Below are positions 34,822 to 44,252 of a DNA stretch of 64,000 nt, one piece after another. Source of the DNA: Paludibaculum fermentans_A (GTDB taxonomy: Bacteria; Acidobacteriota; Terriglobia; Bryobacterales; Bryobacteraceae). Position numbers and translations under genes: made by a program. Every line of letters begins with the position of its first letter. The first letter of the stretch is position 1. The stretch is taken from contig NZ_JBPJAQ010000001.1 of the NCBI RefSeq assembly GCF_051172195.1, forward strand, positions 124,001 through 188,000. The letters run 5' to 3'. The notes under the pieces were generated by a model. The model was not told where the DNA came from. It saw nothing but the letters and a program-made list of their open reading frames with translations, and searched no databases.

Positions 34822-37776
34822 TCAGAAGCTGAACCTCGCGTTGAACTGCATCACGCGGGCGCCCCGGGTGGAGGTGAAGCGGCCAAAATTGCCCGCCTCG
34901 ATCGCCGTGGAAATGCCGGAAAAGTTCGTGTGGTTCAGCGAATTGAACATATCGGCGCGAAGCTGCAGCCGGTAGCGCTCAGTGAAATCCAGATTCTTGG
35001 CCAGTGCCATGTCCAGATTCCAGAATCCGGGCGCACGCAGCGCGTTGCGGCCGATATTGCCAAAGTGCAGGGGCGCATTGGCCATGCCCACCGGAATCTT
35101 CGCGAATACGGCCTTGTTCAGGAACTGCAGTGTGGCGGACGCATCCGCCGTGTATGCATTCCCGCCAATGTAGTCGGGCCGCGTGCTCTGGTACGACGTG
35201 CTTTGCGTCAGGTTGATCGGCGGTCCACTCTCTGCCGTGTAGATGCCGGAGAACTGCCAGCCGCCCAATAGCAGGCGGGCGCCCCTCCCGGTTCGGCCCG
35301 TCAACTTCATCAGCGGAAGTTCATACAAATAGTCAATGTTGAACCGGTGTCGGATATCGAACGGGCTCGGCCCGTAGTCGCCGCGAATGTTGTTCGAGTC
35401 CTGGGGAGGATTCGGGAACCCGATGTTGGCTGCGTTGCTGTACGACATCGACCGCGCCCAGGAGTACATGCCGCCCATCTGGAACCCGTTCGAAAAGCGC
35501 CGCCTCACCGTGTTCTGCCAGGCGTTGTAGTTCGTGCTCTCTGAACCATCGTAGTAGTTGTACTCCGAGTAGCCATCGTACGGACGCAGACCAGTCAGCG
35601 GGTTCACCTGGTTGATCCTGCGCACAACATTGGCGTGGATCGCATGGTTGCCCATGTACGCCGTCTCAACCGAGAGAGTCTTCCCGATTTCCCGGGAAAC
35701 GCTCATCGTCCATTGAATGCTGGAGGGTTGCGGAAAGCGCTGCCCGATCACCGTACCCGAAATCGGTCCCGCGCCCTTCACCAATGGCAGCACCGTCGCA
35801 TTGGTCGTCGGGTAGGAGATGCCGAAACGGCTGGCTTCCACGGCGCTGAACACCACTCGGTTGGGCTCATCTATGGCGTTCTGGATCAGTTCCACCGGCC
35901 CGCCGAACTGGTTATGGGCGCTGGTGAAGATGCCGCTGCCCGCCCGGATCACGGTCTTCGGCGTGATGGTCCAGGCGAAACCGGCGCGCGGCGAGTAGTC
36001 AAACTTGCTGCCGCTGTAGATACTGTCGGAACTGGTATACGGACCGATGCCGAAGGGGCCCGTGCGGTTGAAAATGCGGCCGGAATCTTCCGTAGGCACC
36101 GAGAACCAGTCGGCGCGCAGGCCCAGGTTCACCATGAAGTTCCGGCTGACGCGGAAATCGTCCTGCACGAAGAAGCCGGTGATCCAGTTGCGCAAAGTAT
36201 ATGGACGCACCCCAAAACTGATCGTCACCTGGCTCGGCTTGTTCGCCAGCAGATCGTTCGCATTGGCGAATTGGAACTCCGGAACCGTCTCGTTATTGCG
36301 CCCCGACTCATACATCTGGAACAGGCCGCCAAACTTGATCGAATGCCGGCCGCGGGTCAGGGCGATGATCTGGTCGAAGCTGTAATTGACCCCCAGGTTC
36401 TCCATCAGCTCCCCGGAGTTCGAGAACCCCAGCGAACCGGTGATGGCGCTCACCCCCAATGTGAAGATGTTGTCGAGCCGCGCCCGTTCAAACCGGTTGT
36501 AGCCGACTCGCGTCTCCGCACTGTAGCCGGCGCTCGAATGGATGTAGCTCACCACGCCCTTGTGCGTCGTCACATCGAACGTGCGTGTGTTTTGCGGAGA
36601 TACGCGCGGTGTCAGTTGGAACGGCGTGTCATAGGTGTAGCGCACCGAAAACATATCGCGGTCGGTCATCATATAGTCGCCGCGCATGCTGTAGTGATTG
36701 CTGTCCTCCACCCCCGACGCGGCGCTCTGGTAGAAACCGGTCACCGCTCCGGCCGCATAGCTGGAGTTCGGCAGAGGGAACGTATCGAAGAAGGTCTTCA
36801 TCGCCGGATTCGCCGCCGTCACCAGCGCGCGGAATTCGCCGGTCGGCACATTGCCGCTCACCGCCGTGAATGCACGTGAACGGTAGCCTTCATAAACACC
36901 AAAGTAAAACAGCTTGTTCTTGAGGATCGGACCACCAATGGAGCCGCCAAACTGGTTGAAGGTAACCGGAGGGCGCGTCATCAGGAACTGGTTGCGGGCC
37001 GCGACGTCTTCCGTACGATTGTTTTCAAACAACGACCCGTGCAGATCGTTCGTGCCGCTCTTCGTGATGACGTTCACGTTGCCCGACATCGTGGGGCCTG
37101 TCTCGGCCGGGGCGATGCCGCTGGTCACGGTCACTTCACGGACGGCCTCCAGGCTCACGGCCTTGATATAGCCCAGCGAAGTGAGCGTCTCCGATTCTCC
37201 ACTGCCGCTCGCGTTCGCCCCGTCCACCGTGAACCGGAACCCGTCCTGCGGCAATCCATTCATTGAGACCGCGTTGTTGCTCACCGTCATGCCTGCGCCC
37301 AGGCTGAGCAGCGAGCTCCAATCCCGATTCGCAGTGGGTAGTTCCTTCACTCGTGCCAGGTTCAGGTTCAACGACTGCTCCGCATTGGCCGTATTGATGA
37401 GCGGAGTCTCCGCGCTGACCGTCACGGTCTCTGTCACGTCTCCCAACGCCAGGGCATACTTCAGGCGCAACTCCTGGCCCCCGGAGAGCTCAATGCCCGT
37501 ATTGCGGGATTCCTTAAACCCGGCTCCTTTTGTGGTGATGGTGTACAACCCAGCCGGCAGGAAGGTGAGCGTGTACTCGCCCTGCGCGTTGGTGACCGTG
37601 TTCCAACTGCCGCCGGTCTGCAGATTGGCCGCATTGACGGCAGCCTGTGGAATGGCCGAGCCGCTCGGGTCCGTGACAGTACCATAAACTGTTGCGGTAT
37701 TGACTTGAGCGAGGCAAACCGCGGACCAGAGCACTGCCGCGGCCCAAACCCGGGGCCAATGTCCAACTTGAGACAT
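34822..37776 (-). CDS. Oar-like TonB-dependent receptor
   Basis: A 984-residue outer-membrane protein with a signal peptide (VWAAAVLWSAVCLAQ), a carboxypeptidase-regulatory-like domain (about 27-110; ATVYGTVTDPSGSAIPQ, GEYTLTFLPAGLYTI), a plug region with VKELPTANRDWSSLLSL, and a barrel ending MQFNARFSF. It shares architecture with the receptor at 6303-9692 but is shorter and clearly diverged. Position within the oxidoreductase-glycosidase-symporter cluster suggests a carbohydrate-derived ligand. Confidence 0.88.
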   Translation of the reverse strand: MSQVGHWPRVWAAAVLWSAVCLAQVNTATVYGTVTDPSGSAIPQAAVNAANLQTGGSWNTVTNAQGEYTLTFLPAGLYTITTKGAGFKESRNTGIELSGGQELRLKYALALGDVTETVTVSAETPLINTANAEQSLNLNLARVKELPTANRDWSSLLSLGAGMTVSNNAVSMNGLPQDGFRFTVDGANASGSGESETLTSLGYIKAVSLEAVREVTVTSGIAPAETGPTMSGNVNVITKSGTNDLHGSLFENNRTEDVAARNQFLMTRPPVTFNQFGGSIGGPILKNKLFYFGVYEGYRSRAFTAVSGNVPTGEFRALVTAANPAMKTFFDTFPLPNSSYAAGAVTGFYQSAASGVEDSNHYSMRGDYMMTDRDMFSVRYTYDTPFQLTPRVSPQNTRTFDVTTHKGVVSYIHSSAGYSAETRVGYNRFERARLDNIFTLGVSAITGSLGFSNSGELMENLGVNYSFDQIIALTRGRHSIKFGGLFQMYESGRNNETVPEFQFANANDLLANKPSQVTISFGVRPYTLRNWITGFFVQDDFRVSRNFMVNLGLRADWFSVPTEDSGRIFNRTGPFGIGPYTSSDSIYSGSKFDYSPRAGFAWTITPKTVIRAGSGIFTSAHNQFGGPVELIQNAIDEPNRVVFSAVEASRFGISYPTTNATVLPLVKGAGPISGTVIGQRFPQPSSIQWTMSVSREIGKTLSVETAYMGNHAIHANVVRRINQVNPLTGLRPYDGYSEYNYYDGSESTNYNAWQNTVRRRFSNGFQMGGMYSWARSMSYSNAANIGFPNPPQDSNNIRGDYGPSPFDIRHRFNIDYLYELPLMKLTGRTGRGARLLLGGWQFSGIYTAESGPPINLTQSTSYQSTRPDYIGGNAYTADASATLQFLNKAVFAKIPVGMANAPLHFGNIGRNALRAPGFWNLDMALAKNLDFTERYRLQLRADMFNSLNHTNFSGISTAIEAGNFGRFTSTRGARVMQFNARFSF

Positions 37777-37815
37777 GGTTTACTTCCTCCCAACTTCTGT
37801 TCGTTCGGCTGTGGT

Positions 37816-39084
37816 TCAAACCCCGCGCGGCTTCGACCAGTGATCACGGTAGGTACGCCTGGTGAGCTTGGCTGCCTCGGCGTCGCCGGTCACCGAATCG
37901 GTGTTCGCGTCATAGTGAACCGTCCGGCCTGTTCGCGCCACGATGTTGGCCAGGTGGCAGTGCACCACCGAGCGAAATCCCACTTCGATCTCCGCGTTCG
38001 GCGCCTTCCGCGACTTCACACAATCCAGGAAGTTCCGCACATGCGCCTCATCCTCGCCCGGGCTCTGCTCGTGCTTCACCAGCTTGCCCTTCTCGTCAAA
38101 AACCTTGTAGCCCCACTGCCGGTCCCACTTGCCGATCTGCACCATGCCGTTTCCGCCGTAGACCGCCACACCGTTTTCCACCCCTTCCAGGCCGTACGGA
38201 TTCCAGATCCGCAGCTCGAACATCAGCATTTTGCCCGGATAGCGGAAAGTGGCGTTGATGGTGTCCGGCGTCTGCTGGTCGTCTTCGAAATAGAGCTTCC
38301 CGCCGGTGCCCGCTGCTTCGGTGGGTAGCTCCACGCCCAACGCCCAGCGCGCCATGTCGATCTGGTGCGCTCCGTCATTGCCTGCGTCACCCGTCCCGAA
38401 ATTCCAGTGCCAGTGCCACGTATAGTGGAACCGGTTCTCGTTAAAGGGCATCAGTTGGGCCGGACCCACCCAGGTGTCGTAGTCGACCTCGGCTGGAACC
38501 GGGCTGTCTGCCTTGTGGCCGATATCACTGCGCCGCTGCACGTCCCACGCTTTGGCCATCACCACTTTGCCGATGTTGCCGGCGTGGATATAGTCGATCG
38601 CCGCCCGTGTAATCTCGCGGCTGCGCGACTGCGTACCGTGCTGCACGATTCGCTTGTTGCGTCGCGTCGCTTCCACAATCAGCCGGCCCTCGCGGATGTT
38701 GTGCGAGCACGGCTTCTCCAGGTACACATCCTTGCCGGCCTCACAAGCCATAATCGCCGCCGGTGCATGCCAGTGGTCCGGAGTCGCGATCACCACCGCA
38801 TCGATCGACTTATCGTCGAAGACACGCCGCATGTCGCGCACTACCTTCGGCGGCGTCCGTCCCGCCTTCTCCAGTAGAGCCGCCGCAGCGGGCACCACCC
38901 GGTCATCCACATCCACCAGATACTCGACATTCGCGTCGGCCAGCTTCGCAAATCCGCCGGTCAGGGCCCTGCCCCGCCCGCGCACCCCGATCACCGCCAC
39001 ATTCACTCGGTCGCTGGCCGCCGGTGCCTGCCGGACCGTACTCAGTCCCGCCGCTACCGTCGGCAGGAAATATCGCCTGTTCAT
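37816..39084 (-). CDS. Gfo/Idh/MocA-family oxidoreductase, exported
   Basis: A 422-residue NAD(P)-dependent dehydrogenase with an N-terminal twin-arginine-type leader (NRRYFLPTVAAGL). The Rossmann region has VAVIGVRGRGRAL, and the signature EKPCSHNIREG provides the catalytic-region Lys. The second domain includes GNDGAHQIDMARWAL. Family members oxidise sugars, inositols or amino-sugar derivatives. It is the first gene of the minus-strand catabolic cluster and is divergent from an IclR regulator 112 nt away, which is likely to control it. Confidence 0.87.
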   Translation of the reverse strand: MNRRYFLPTVAAGLSTVRQAPAASDRVNVAVIGVRGRGRALTGGFAKLADANVEYLVDVDDRVVPAAAALLEKAGRTPPKVVRDMRRVFDDKSIDAVVIATPDHWHAPAAIMACEAGKDVYLEKPCSHNIREGRLIVEATRRNKRIVQHGTQSRSREITRAAIDYIHAGNIGKVVMAKAWDVQRRSDIGHKADSPVPAEVDYDTWVGPAQLMPFNENRFHYTWHWHWNFGTGDAGNDGAHQIDMARWALGVELPTEAAGTGGKLYFEDDQQTPDTINATFRYPGKMLMFELRIWNPYGLEGVENGVAVYGGNGMVQIGKWDRQWGYKVFDEKGKLVKHEQSPGEDEAHVRNFLDCVKSRKAPNAEIEVGFRSVVHCHLANIVARTGRTVHYDANTDSVTGDAEAAKLTRRTYRDHWSKPRGV

Positions 39085-39131
39085 TTTGGCTCCTTTCGGA
39101 ATGCGAAACTATATTCGGATTTGTGTTGATG

Positions 39132-39163
39132 TTGACGTTATCATGCTATGAAAAGCGCGTCAA
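39132..39163. promoter_or_regulatory. Inverted repeat in the divergent IclR control region
   Basis: TTGACG (39132-39137) and CGTCAA (39158-39163) form an inverted repeat 20 nt apart, midway between the starts of the oxidoreductase (39084) and the IclR gene (39197). On the minus strand TTGACG also stands 17 nt from TAACGT (39135-39140), a possible -35/-10 pair for the oxidoreductase operon. It is the best operator candidate seen. Confidence 0.4.
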
Positions 39164-39196
39164 TACAGGTGTACAAAGTTTGCCGGTTGAGTTAGC

Positions 39197-40030
39197 ATGA
39201 TGTTTTCGATGAAAGTTTCGGATACCGAGTCTTCCAAAAGTACGGTGATGTCGCTGGCCAAGGGCTTCCGGGTCCTCGAGGTCTTTGACGCCCGCGAACC
39301 CGAGCTGACCCTCTCGCAGATCGCTGCCCGGGCCGAGCTAGACCCCGGCACCACTTACCGCCTCGCCAAAACCCTCGTCATGCTCGGCTACCTGCTACCG
39401 GCCGAAGGCAAACGCTACCGCCTCGGTCTCAAGGTCCTGGATCTTGGCTTCAATGCCTTCGGACAAATGGACCTCAACACCATCGCCCGGCCCATCCTGC
39501 GATCGCTCATGGGGCCCATCAATGAGGCGGCAAGCATCGCCGTGCTGGACGGCCCTGAACTGGTCTATGTGGAACGCCTGCAGATGCCTCTCGGCCGCCT
39601 GGGCATCTCCCAACGTGTAGGAGCGCGGGTGCCCGCCTTCTGTACCGCCATCGGCCACGCTATCCTGGCCCACTTGCCGCTGGAAGAGCGCCTCCAGATC
39701 CTCAACGCCAAACCCCGGACGAAGATGACCCCGAACACACCCGTCACCATCCCGGAAATCGAGTCGCGGCTCCAGAAGGTCCGCGAACTCGGCTACGCCG
39801 TCTCCGATCAGGACACGGTGATCGGGGTCCGCGTCATCGCGGCGCCCATCTTCGATCCCGATGACCGGCCGTGGGCGGCCATCAGCGCCGCCGCCCCCTG
39901 GATGGCCTGTTCACTCCAGGAGTTCGTCGAACATACGGCTCCGGCTGTGGTCAGCGCAGCCAAGCAGTTGACCAAGGTCTCGCGCATCTCCGGCTCAACC
40001 GGATTCGCGCCAGTGCGGCGGGGGGCTTGA
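39197..40030 (+). CDS. IclR-family transcriptional regulator
   Basis: A 277-residue regulator with a winged-helix N-domain (about 20-85; SLAKGFRVLEVFDAREPELTLSQIAARAEL, TTYRLAKTLVMLGYL) and an IclR effector domain (VYVERLQMPLG, PAFCTAIGHAILAHL, GYAVSDQDTVIGVRVIAAPIF). IclR proteins bind small carbon metabolites and act as repressors or activators of adjacent catabolic genes. It is divergent from the oxidoreductase cluster and overlaps the next gene (stop TGA 40028-40030, ATG at 40030), so it forms an operon with it. Confidence 0.9.
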   Translation: MMFSMKVSDTESSKSTVMSLAKGFRVLEVFDAREPELTLSQIAARAELDPGTTYRLAKTLVMLGYLLPAEGKRYRLGLKVLDLGFNAFGQMDLNTIARPILRSLMGPINEAASIAVLDGPELVYVERLQMPLGRLGISQRVGARVPAFCTAIGHAILAHLPLEERLQILNAKPRTKMTPNTPVTIPEIESRLQKVRELGYAVSDQDTVIGVRVIAAPIFDPDDRPWAAISAAAPWMACSLQEFVEHTAPAVVSAAKQLTKVSRISGSTGFAPVRRGA

Positions 40031-40899
40031 TGGACCGCGTGGGCATCATTGGCATCGGCCTCGTGGGCACTGCCGTCGCTGAACGCCTTCTGGCTTCCGG
40101 CTACACCGTCACCGGCTACGACGTCCGGGCCGAGCAGATGGACGCCCTCCAGTTGCTGGGAGGCGAACCCGCCTGCTGCGCTGCGGCTGTGGTCTCCGAC
40201 TGTGAGCGGATCATCCTCAGCTTGCCCACCTCCGCCATCGTCAGTGCCGTACTGGACGAAATCAAACCCAAACTGAAACCCGGCTCAATCTTGATCGACA
40301 CCACAACCGGCGATCCCGAGGATGCCGTCGCGTTCGCTTCCATGCTCAGCCCACTCGGCGTCGACTATGTGGACTCCACCGTGGGCGGCTCCAGCCGCCA
40401 GGTCAAGACCCGTGAAGCCATCTTCCTTTGCGGTGGCTCCGACGCTGCTTTCGCACGCTGCCACGACCTCTTCGAACAGTTCTGCAAACATGCTTTCCAT
40501 GTCGGACCGGCCGGCAGCGGAGCGCGCATCAAACTGGTGATGAATCTGGTCCTCGGCCTCAATCGCGCCGTCCTCGCCGAAGGTCTGGAATTCGCCCGCG
40601 CCTCCGGCATCGACCCCTACGTCGCACTCGAAATCCTCCGCGCCGGCCCAGCCTACTCCCGGGCAATGGATACCAAAGGCCCTCGCATGCTCAACGAGGA
40701 GTTCGAGCCCGAGGCCCGTCTCTCCCAACACCTGAAAGACGTCCGGCTCATCCTGGCCTCCGGCGAACGCCAGGGTGCGCGGCTACCCCTGTCCCATGTC
40801 CACCTGCAACTGCTGGAGGCTGCGGAAAACGCCGGCTTTGGCGCACTGGACAACAGCGCCGTCATCAAAGCGTTTCAAAATGGGTTACCCAAGGAGTAA
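40030..40899 (+). CDS. 3-hydroxyisobutyrate-dehydrogenase-type NAD(P) oxidoreductase
   Basis: A 289-residue beta-hydroxyacid dehydrogenase. It has the Rossmann fingerprint GIIGIGLVGTAVAE, the substrate motif DSTVGGSS near residue 118, and the catalytic Lys in GSGARIKLVMNLVLG, where the family usually has G-x3-K-x2-N-N. Typical reactions are oxidation of 3-hydroxyisobutyrate, tartronate semialdehyde or related hydroxyacids. The ATG at 40030 shares one base with the IclR stop, so the enzyme and its regulator are coupled. It likely handles a late intermediate of the sugar-acid route encoded nearby. Confidence 0.83.
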   Translation: MDRVGIIGIGLVGTAVAERLLASGYTVTGYDVRAEQMDALQLLGGEPACCAAAVVSDCERIILSLPTSAIVSAVLDEIKPKLKPGSILIDTTTGDPEDAVAFASMLSPLGVDYVDSTVGGSSRQVKTREAIFLCGGSDAAFARCHDLFEQFCKHAFHVGPAGSGARIKLVMNLVLGLNRAVLAEGLEFARASGIDPYVALEILRAGPAYSRAMDTKGPRMLNEEFEPEARLSQHLKDVRLILASGERQGARLPLSHVHLQLLEAAENAGFGALDNSAVIKAFQNGLPKE

Positions 40900-40944
40900 C
40901 TCCGCTCCGAAGTTACTGCCGCCGTCCCCAAGCCCGCTCAGCTC

Positions 40945-41313
40945 CTAGCCCAGCACCTTCTGGATTACTGCGAGCAGTTGTTCCGGCCGGAACGGTTTCA
41001 CGATCCACGCCGTTGCCCCGGCGGCTCTTGCGGCTTGCTTCTTCTCCGCCTCCGACTCCGTCGTGAGAACCACAATCGGCACGTACTTGAAAGCTGCGTG
41101 AGCGCGCAACTGGCGGATCAACCCGATGCCGTCAAGATTTGGCATGTTCAAGTCGGTCAGGACCATTCCAAGCGCCACGGGATTCGCAAGCTTGGACATT
41201 GCATCCTGCCCATCGCGGGCCTCGATCACCTCATAGCCCGCGGAAACCAATGTGAACGAAACCATCTGCCTGACGGTGCTCGAATCGTCCACGGCCAGAA
41301 TTTTCTTACCCAT
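40945..41313 (-). CDS. cheY: CheY-like single-domain response regulator
   Basis: A 122-residue receiver domain with the acidic pair DD (residues 9-10 in KILAVDDSSTVRQM), the phosphoacceptor Asp in MVLTDLNMPNLDG, Thr in VVLTTES and Lys in WIVKPFRPEQ. It lacks an output domain and so should carry the CheA phosphoryl signal to the motility apparatus or another target. It is the last gene of the chemotaxis operon, 72 nt after the soluble MCP-like gene. Confidence 0.9.
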   Translation of the reverse strand: MGKKILAVDDSSTVRQMVSFTLVSAGYEVIEARDGQDAMSKLANPVALGMVLTDLNMPNLDGIGLIRQLRAHAAFKYVPIVVLTTESEAEKKQAARAAGATAWIVKPFRPEQLLAVIQKVLG

Positions 41314-41385
41314 TCCGCCCTCTCTCTCGTTGGCCGAGTCTCTCCATCATTTCATTCACCCCTCCCATTCAGCCCCACGTCCCTA

Positions 41386-43164
41386 CTAGAAGAATTCGAC
41401 ATCGTCCCCATCTCCGCTCTCGCTGATCGCCGGCACACCGTCTTCATCCTTTGGCGTCCGCCCATCTGACAGTGCGGCGTGGATCGAGCGCTCAGACCTC
41501 ATTGTGTAGTTCACAGGGGCCGCCGCCGAATTCCGCGGATCGGGCATTGGTGCGTCGAGCGCCGCTGTTTGCAGGACACCGCTCGCCCACGCCAGAATTC
41601 CGATTGCCTCTTCCTGGGTGCCAAATCCGTCGACGCTGGCGGCGAGACTTTGCTTCAACCCTTCGACTAATTCCATAGACTGCTGGTAGTCGCGGCCCGC
41701 ATGCGCCTGGGACTGGTCCAGTGCCGCTCCGTCCTGGCGCAAACCCGCAATTTCTGCTTCAGTCTCGCCAAATGACTCGGCCGTCGACTCCAGGGAGTTG
41801 GCCCCGCTGCTGATCCCTTCCAGCAGCTTCTCAGTCTCCTCGGACGCCTGCTCCGCCTCCCTCGCCAACTCCTGAATAGCGTTGGCGACGATCTCCATGG
41901 ACGCCCCGGCCTCGCCTAGCCGGGCTGCCTGAATCGTGGCGTTCAATGCGATTCGCTGCATCATCAGCCCCACCGCCCGGACTCCGGCAATCGCTTCGAC
42001 AATTTCGCTCACGCTCTGGCGGACTGTGGCTGCGGTGGCCACCAGACGCTGTTCCGCTTCCCGATTGCTGCTCAGAAGCTCCACTGTGAATCCCAGGCTC
42101 TTCCGGACACCCCCAAAGAAGGTGGGCTCGCCGCCCTCCGAGGTTCCCAGCAGGTTGGTCGCCTCCGTTGCCACCTCGCTCACTTTCCTCTCGATCAGGC
42201 ACAAGGCGCCCCGCACCTGATGGACGGATGCTTCAAAGACAGCCCTGGCATTGTTCAGTTGCGCGGCCTGCAATCGAGCGATTGCCGGCAGCTGACTCCG
42301 GGGTCCGGATGCGCCACTGCACTCGAGCAAGGCCTGCTGCACGTGCTCTATCTGCTGCCGCACAATATCCTGCGCTTGGAGCGCAACGACCAGATCGCCC
42401 ACCGACACCGCAATCCCATCGAATTGGGAGGCCAGGTGAGCACTCGCCTTCGCTATCTCACTTCGATGCGCCCCAATCTGGCGCAGCCCCGTGCTCGTCT
42501 GCTCCATCAGCGGCTCGAGATTCTCCTGCCTCTGCGTCGCGACCGCGGCTGCTTCCGCCGCCGCCGCGGAGACGGTTCGCAGCAGCACCGCGACTGACGT
42601 CGCACTTGAGCCCACCTGCTCACGAATCTGCTGCGACAATTCCAGTACGGAAGTCGCCAGCCCGGCGAAGCTGCCCTCCACGTCAGCAAACCGCGCGCTC
42701 TCGATTCTGGTCATGACCGCCAGAACGTCAAAGGTGTGCAGAATCGGCGCAAACGCCTCAATCGTCGATCCCAGTGCTTTTGCGTCCGTGCGCAACCCCT
42801 TGACGCAGTCAGCGATGCGCGCCCCCGCGCGATCGCCCCCGGAGGCCAGCAACACACGGTCCAGCGACGTCACCGAAGCGTCATGGTCGGAGAGCCGCCC
42901 AGCCACGCCGGCCACCTGTTTTGCTACCGCCCCCGCCGTGGATTGGATGCCCATCAGGCGCGCGCCCACCGGCAGGAAGACCTCTTCGGTCAATCGGTTG
43001 AAGTCCGAAAGTCTCGAACCCACCTCTTGCATCGCTACGCGTTCTTCGGACGCCGTCAGACGTCCATGTCGGTCCACTATGCCGCCTACCCTCTTCCACA
43101 GCCTTAGGCAAGTCGACGAAATCGACCCGGCGCTGGAGTCCATGACCTCTAATTTCCATGACAT
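41386..43164 (-). CDS. Soluble MCP-like chemotaxis protein with degenerate signalling tip
   Basis: A 592-residue, mostly coiled-coil protein with no signal peptide or membrane helix. Residues about 370-500 resemble an MCP signalling domain (IALNATIQAARLGEAGASMEIVANAI), but the CheA/CheW-binding hairpin tip differs from the usual LLALNAAIEAARAGE-GFAVVA form: the GFAVVA strand is replaced. The N-terminal half is a long helical region with repeated Ala-rich heptads. The tail is acidic and ends GDGDDVEFF. Its ATG lies within the last 16 nt of cheB. It may be a scaffold or CheY-binding partner instead of a true receptor; this is inference. Confidence 0.72.
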   Translation of the reverse strand: MSWKLEVMDSSAGSISSTCLRLWKRVGGIVDRHGRLTASEERVAMQEVGSRLSDFNRLTEEVFLPVGARLMGIQSTAGAVAKQVAGVAGRLSDHDASVTSLDRVLLASGGDRAGARIADCVKGLRTDAKALGSTIEAFAPILHTFDVLAVMTRIESARFADVEGSFAGLATSVLELSQQIREQVGSSATSVAVLLRTVSAAAAEAAAVATQRQENLEPLMEQTSTGLRQIGAHRSEIAKASAHLASQFDGIAVSVGDLVVALQAQDIVRQQIEHVQQALLECSGASGPRSQLPAIARLQAAQLNNARAVFEASVHQVRGALCLIERKVSEVATEATNLLGTSEGGEPTFFGGVRKSLGFTVELLSSNREAEQRLVATAATVRQSVSEIVEAIAGVRAVGLMMQRIALNATIQAARLGEAGASMEIVANAIQELAREAEQASEETEKLLEGISSGANSLESTAESFGETEAEIAGLRQDGAALDQSQAHAGRDYQQSMELVEGLKQSLAASVDGFGTQEEAIGILAWASGVLQTAALDAPMPDPRNSAAAPVNYTMRSERSIHAALSDGRTPKDEDGVPAISESGDGDDVEFF

Positions 43165-44228
43165 CGACGCACTACCTCGGCCGCAAGATCACTGAGGGCC
43201 AGCACTCTGTCAACTCCACCAGCCTTGATGGCCTCGGCGGGCATGCCGAACACCACGGAAGTCGCCTCATTCTGCGCAAAATTAAAGCCGCCGGCCTGCT
43301 TCATCTCCAGCATTCCCTTCGCCCCGTCGTCCCCCATGCCCGTCATGATCACCCCAATCACATTTCGCCCCCCGTACCGTGCAGCCGACCGGAATAGGAC
43401 GTCAACGGAGGGTCGGTGGCGGTTGACCAGGGGCCCGTCCTTCAGCTCGACATAGTAGCGGGCTCCGCTCCTCTTCAACAGCACATGGCGGTTGCCCGGT
43501 GCGATCAACGCCTGGCCGCGAATCACTGAGTCGTTGTCCTCCGCCTCTTTCACAGAGATCCGGCAGGTCTGGTCCAGCCGCTGCGCAAATCTGGCCGTGA
43601 AGGCCTCCGGCATGTGCTGGACAATGACGATACCTGGCGCGTCCAGCGGCATTGCGCTCAGGAACTCGCGCAGGGCCTCGGTTCCCCCCGTCGACGCACC
43701 CACCACAACCACGTTCTCCGTAGACTGGATCAACGCCTTCGATACGGTGACGGCAATTACCGCATCCGCCGACAATTTAGGTTCGACGGGCTTGAAGTTC
43801 ACTCGATGCTTCTGCAGCCTCGCGCGCGCAGCCGATTTGACCACATCGCAGATGCGGACGCGCGCCTCTTCCAGGAACTCCTTTGCGCCCAGCTTTGGCT
43901 TGGTGATGATGTCGACGGCGCCCTTCTCCAGGGCTGCCAGCGCCGTGTCCGAACCATCGCCGGTGAGCGTCGAGCAGATCACCACCGGAATCGGATGCTG
44001 GCTCATAATCCGGTCGAGAAACGTGAGGCCATCCATGCGCGGCATCTCGATATCCAACGTTATGACGTCCGGGACTTCCTGCCTGATTCGCTCCACGGCA
44101 ACATATGGATCCTGCGCGACGCCAGTGACCTGGATCTGTGGGTCGGACTCCAATATCTCCTTCAGCACCTGCCGCACCGAAGCGGAGTCGTCCACAATCA
44201 AAACGCTCACTTTTCCGGGAGACTTCAT
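43149..44228 (-). CDS. cheB: CheB protein-glutamate methylesterase
   Basis: A 359-residue two-domain protein: a receiver domain (DDSASVRQVL, phosphoacceptor in TLDIEMPRMDG) and a methylesterase with the Ser-His-Asp triad (VVGASTGGTEAL, QHMPEAFTARF, TGMGDDGAKGM). It removes methyl groups from MCPs to adapt the chemotaxis response, activated by CheA. The ATG at 44228, with GAGG 7 nt upstream, is preferred over a start at 44249. It lies 24 nt downstream of cheR, its natural partner. Confidence 0.95.
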   Translation of the reverse strand: MKSPGKVSVLIVDDSASVRQVLKEILESDPQIQVTGVAQDPYVAVERIRQEVPDVITLDIEMPRMDGLTFLDRIMSQHPIPVVICSTLTGDGSDTALAALEKGAVDIITKPKLGAKEFLEEARVRICDVVKSAARARLQKHRVNFKPVEPKLSADAVIAVTVSKALIQSTENVVVVGASTGGTEALREFLSAMPLDAPGIVIVQHMPEAFTARFAQRLDQTCRISVKEAEDNDSVIRGQALIAPGNRHVLLKRSGARYYVELKDGPLVNRHRPSVDVLFRSAARYGGRNVIGVIMTGMGDDGAKGMLEMKQAGGFNFAQNEATSVVFGMPAEAIKAGGVDRVLALSDLAAEVVRRCHGN

Positions 44229-44252
44229 CTCAGGACCTCGCACCCACAAACG

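Noticed and set aside
35635..36879. Plus-strand 414-codon frame opposite the second receptor
   Set aside because: Antisense shadow of an unambiguous TonB-dependent receptor.
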